This document shows positions 41,017-42,129 of a stretch of DNA of 42,129 bases, in pieces. The stretch is taken from NCBI GenBank assembly GCA_003482905.1, contig DMXM01000018.1, positions 1 through 42,129 of the forward strand, given 5' to 3'. Origin of the DNA: Elusimicrobiota bacterium. Its GTDB lineage: Bacteria > Elusimicrobiota > Elusimicrobia > Elusimicrobiales > UBA9959. The stretch's first letter is position 1, and the number at the start of each line of letters is the position of its first letter. The notes beneath the pieces are model-generated. The model did not search any database, had not been told where the DNA came from, and worked only from the letters and a program-made list of their open reading frames with translations. The translations under genes were made by a program, and so were the position numbers.

Positions 41017-41325
41017 ATGGCAGACACCGCTACCAAGATAAAGATACAGCCCCTGGGCGACAGGCTCATCATAAAGGCCGTTGAACCCAAGGAAATAAAG
41101 AAAGGCGGCATCATCATCCCCGAAACCGCCAAAGAGAAGCCTCAGGAAGGCGAAGTAATGGCCGTGGGTAAGGGCAAAATAGCCGAAGACGGCAAGCTCA
41201 TCCCCATGGAAGTAAAGGCCGGGGACATCGTGCTCTACGGAAAATATTCCGGCACCGAAATAAAGATCAACGATGAGGAATACCTCATCATGCGCGAGGA
41301 AGACGTCCTCGGCATCGTACGCTGA
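41017..41325 (+). CDS. groES: co-chaperonin GroES
   Basis: Lid of the GroEL folding chamber. 102 residues from ATG 41017, preceded by AGGAGG. Family blocks: IQPLGDRLIIKAVE, KKGGIIIPETAKEKPQEG (mobile loop with the GGIIIP contact) and GDIVLYGKYSGTEI, ending EEDVLGIVR. The frame continues upstream over the CIRCE region but without biological support. groEL follows after 25 bp. Confidence 0.97.
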   Translation: MADTATKIKIQPLGDRLIIKAVEPKEIKKGGIIIPETAKEKPQEGEVMAVGKGKIAEDGKLIPMEVKAGDIVLYGKYSGTEIKINDEEYLIMREEDVLGIVR

Positions 41326-41350
41326 TATATAAGGAAAGGAGACTAGCAAC

Positions 41351-42129
41351 ATGGCAAAACAGATAATTTACTCTGAAGAAGGCAGGATGCGGCTTAAGGC
41401 CGGCGTGGACAAACTGGCCAACGCCGTAAAAGTGACCCTCGGCCCCAAAGGCAAGACGGTCATTCTCTCCAAGAAATTCGGCTCGCCCACCATCATAGAC
41501 GACGGCGTGACCATCGCCAAGGAGATCGAGCTTGAAGATCATTTCGAGGATATGGGCGCGCAGCTCGTACGCGAAGCCGCCTCCAAGACCAACGACATAG
41601 CCGGCGACGGCACCACCACCGCCACCGTGCTGACCCAGGCGATCTTCGGCGAAGGCTTAAAGAACATCACCGCCGGCGCCAACGGCACCCAGCTCAAGCG
41701 CGGCATAGACAAAGCCGTGACCGCCCTGGTTGAAGAACTGAAGAAGATGGCCAAGCCCGTGAAGACCAAGGAAGAGAAGGCCCAGATAGCCACCATTTCC
41801 GCCAACGACAAGGTCATAGGCGACCTGATCGCCCAGGCCATGGAAAAAGTGGGACACGAGGGCGTGATCACCGTGGAAGAAGGCAAATCCTCCGAAACCG
41901 AACTGGAAGTTGTGGAAGGTATGCAGTTCGACCGCGGCTACGTCTCACCTTACTTCGTGACCGACCCGGAAAGGATGGAGTGCGTGCTTGAAGACGCCAT
42001 GATCCTTATCACCGACAAGAAGATCTCCGCCATGAACGACCTGCTCCCCGTGCTGGAAAAGATCGTGCAGACCGGCAAGCAGTTCCTCATCCTCGCCGAG
42101 GACCTGGACGGCGAAGCCCTGGCCACCCT
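41351..42129 (+). CDS. groEL: chaperonin GroEL (partial, first 259 residues)
   Basis: ATP-driven folding chamber subunit. The open frame starts at ATG 41351 (AAAGGAG upstream) and runs off the window end. The visible part covers the equatorial and intermediate domains and the beginning of the apical domain: VTLGPKGKTVILSK (nucleotide P-loop), DDGVTIAKEIEL, GDGTTTATVLTQAI (ATP-binding, catalytic Asp), ISANDKVIGDLIAQAM, and GYVSPYFVTDPERMEC at the hinge to the apical domain. No anomaly seen. Confidence 0.97.
   Translation, partial: MAKQIIYSEEGRMRLKAGVDKLANAVKVTLGPKGKTVILSKKFGSPTIIDDGVTIAKEIELEDHFEDMGAQLVREAASKTNDIAGDGTTTATVLTQAIFGEGLKNITAGANGTQLKRGIDKAVTALVEELKKMAKPVKTKEEKAQIATISANDKVIGDLIAQAMEKVGHEGVITVEEGKSSETELEVVEGMQFDRGYVSPYFVTDPERMECVLEDAMILITDKKISAMNDLLPVLEKIVQTGKQFLILAEDLDGEALAT

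Noticed and set aside
1..42129. CRISPR arrays, tRNA genes, insertion sequences, prophage genes
   Set aside because: No regularly spaced direct repeats, no cloverleaf with T-loop consensus, and no transposase, integrase or phage structural protein recognised in any frame.

Overview
The window (42.1 kb, GC-rich) is chromosomal DNA of a Gram-negative, probably anaerobic bacterium. Evidence for a two-membrane envelope: LolA, several signal-peptide-bearing beta-barrel proteins, a lipoprotein. A member of the Elusimicrobiota is my best guess from overall gene content (PPDK, CHASE2 kinases, unusual secreted paralogues), but this is an impression and not a sequence-based proof. No rRNA, tRNA, CRISPR array, transposase or phage gene was seen.

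Layout. 1-7.5 kb: 5'-truncated view of pyruvate phosphate dikinase (minus), a minus-strand set of DUF4404 protein, exported S9 oligopeptidase and a 64-residue membrane protein, then cinA, a TlpA-like lipoprotein and an RMD1/DUF155-like membrane protein (plus). 7.5-9 kb: glutamine synthetase (minus). 9-20.1 kb: an unrecognised locus of five large secreted/outer-membrane proteins arranged A1-B1-C-A2-B2, where A1/A2 and B1/B2 are paralogue pairs sharing Ig-like and NTF2-like modules and C is a beta-barrel. 20.2-28.5 kb: housekeeping and envelope genes on the plus strand: rpsO-pnp, then a tight, mostly overlapping run accB, DUF2582, ftsK, lolA, pgsA, pgpA and an outer-membrane protein. 28.6-33.1 kb (minus): a DUF2723-TPR membrane protein, a 465-bp gene-free stretch dense in long perfect inverted complementarities (candidate structured RNA or repeat element), a TPR protein preceded by an attenuator-like leader, and an HTH-receiver fusion regulator. 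33.3-40.85 kb: a five-gene signalling operon (receiver-GGDDF protein, membrane Ser/Thr kinase, CHASE2-Ser/Thr kinase, PP2C phosphatase, FHA protein) with a clear promoter and a perfect 13-bp terminator. 40.9-42.1 kb: groES and the 5' part of groEL behind a CIRCE operator.

How they work together. The rpsO-to-OMP block combines RNA/translation with fatty acid, phospholipid and lipoprotein-transport functions plus chromosome segregation. The kinase operon is a self-contained write/erase/read phosphorylation module (kinases, PP2C, FHA) fed by a two-component-type receiver. The 9-20 kb locus is the most novel content: its products are all predicted to be exported and two of the four paralogues are over 1000 residues long. 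Gene starts were adjusted from the longest open frames where overlaps, ribosome binding sites or promoters decide them.
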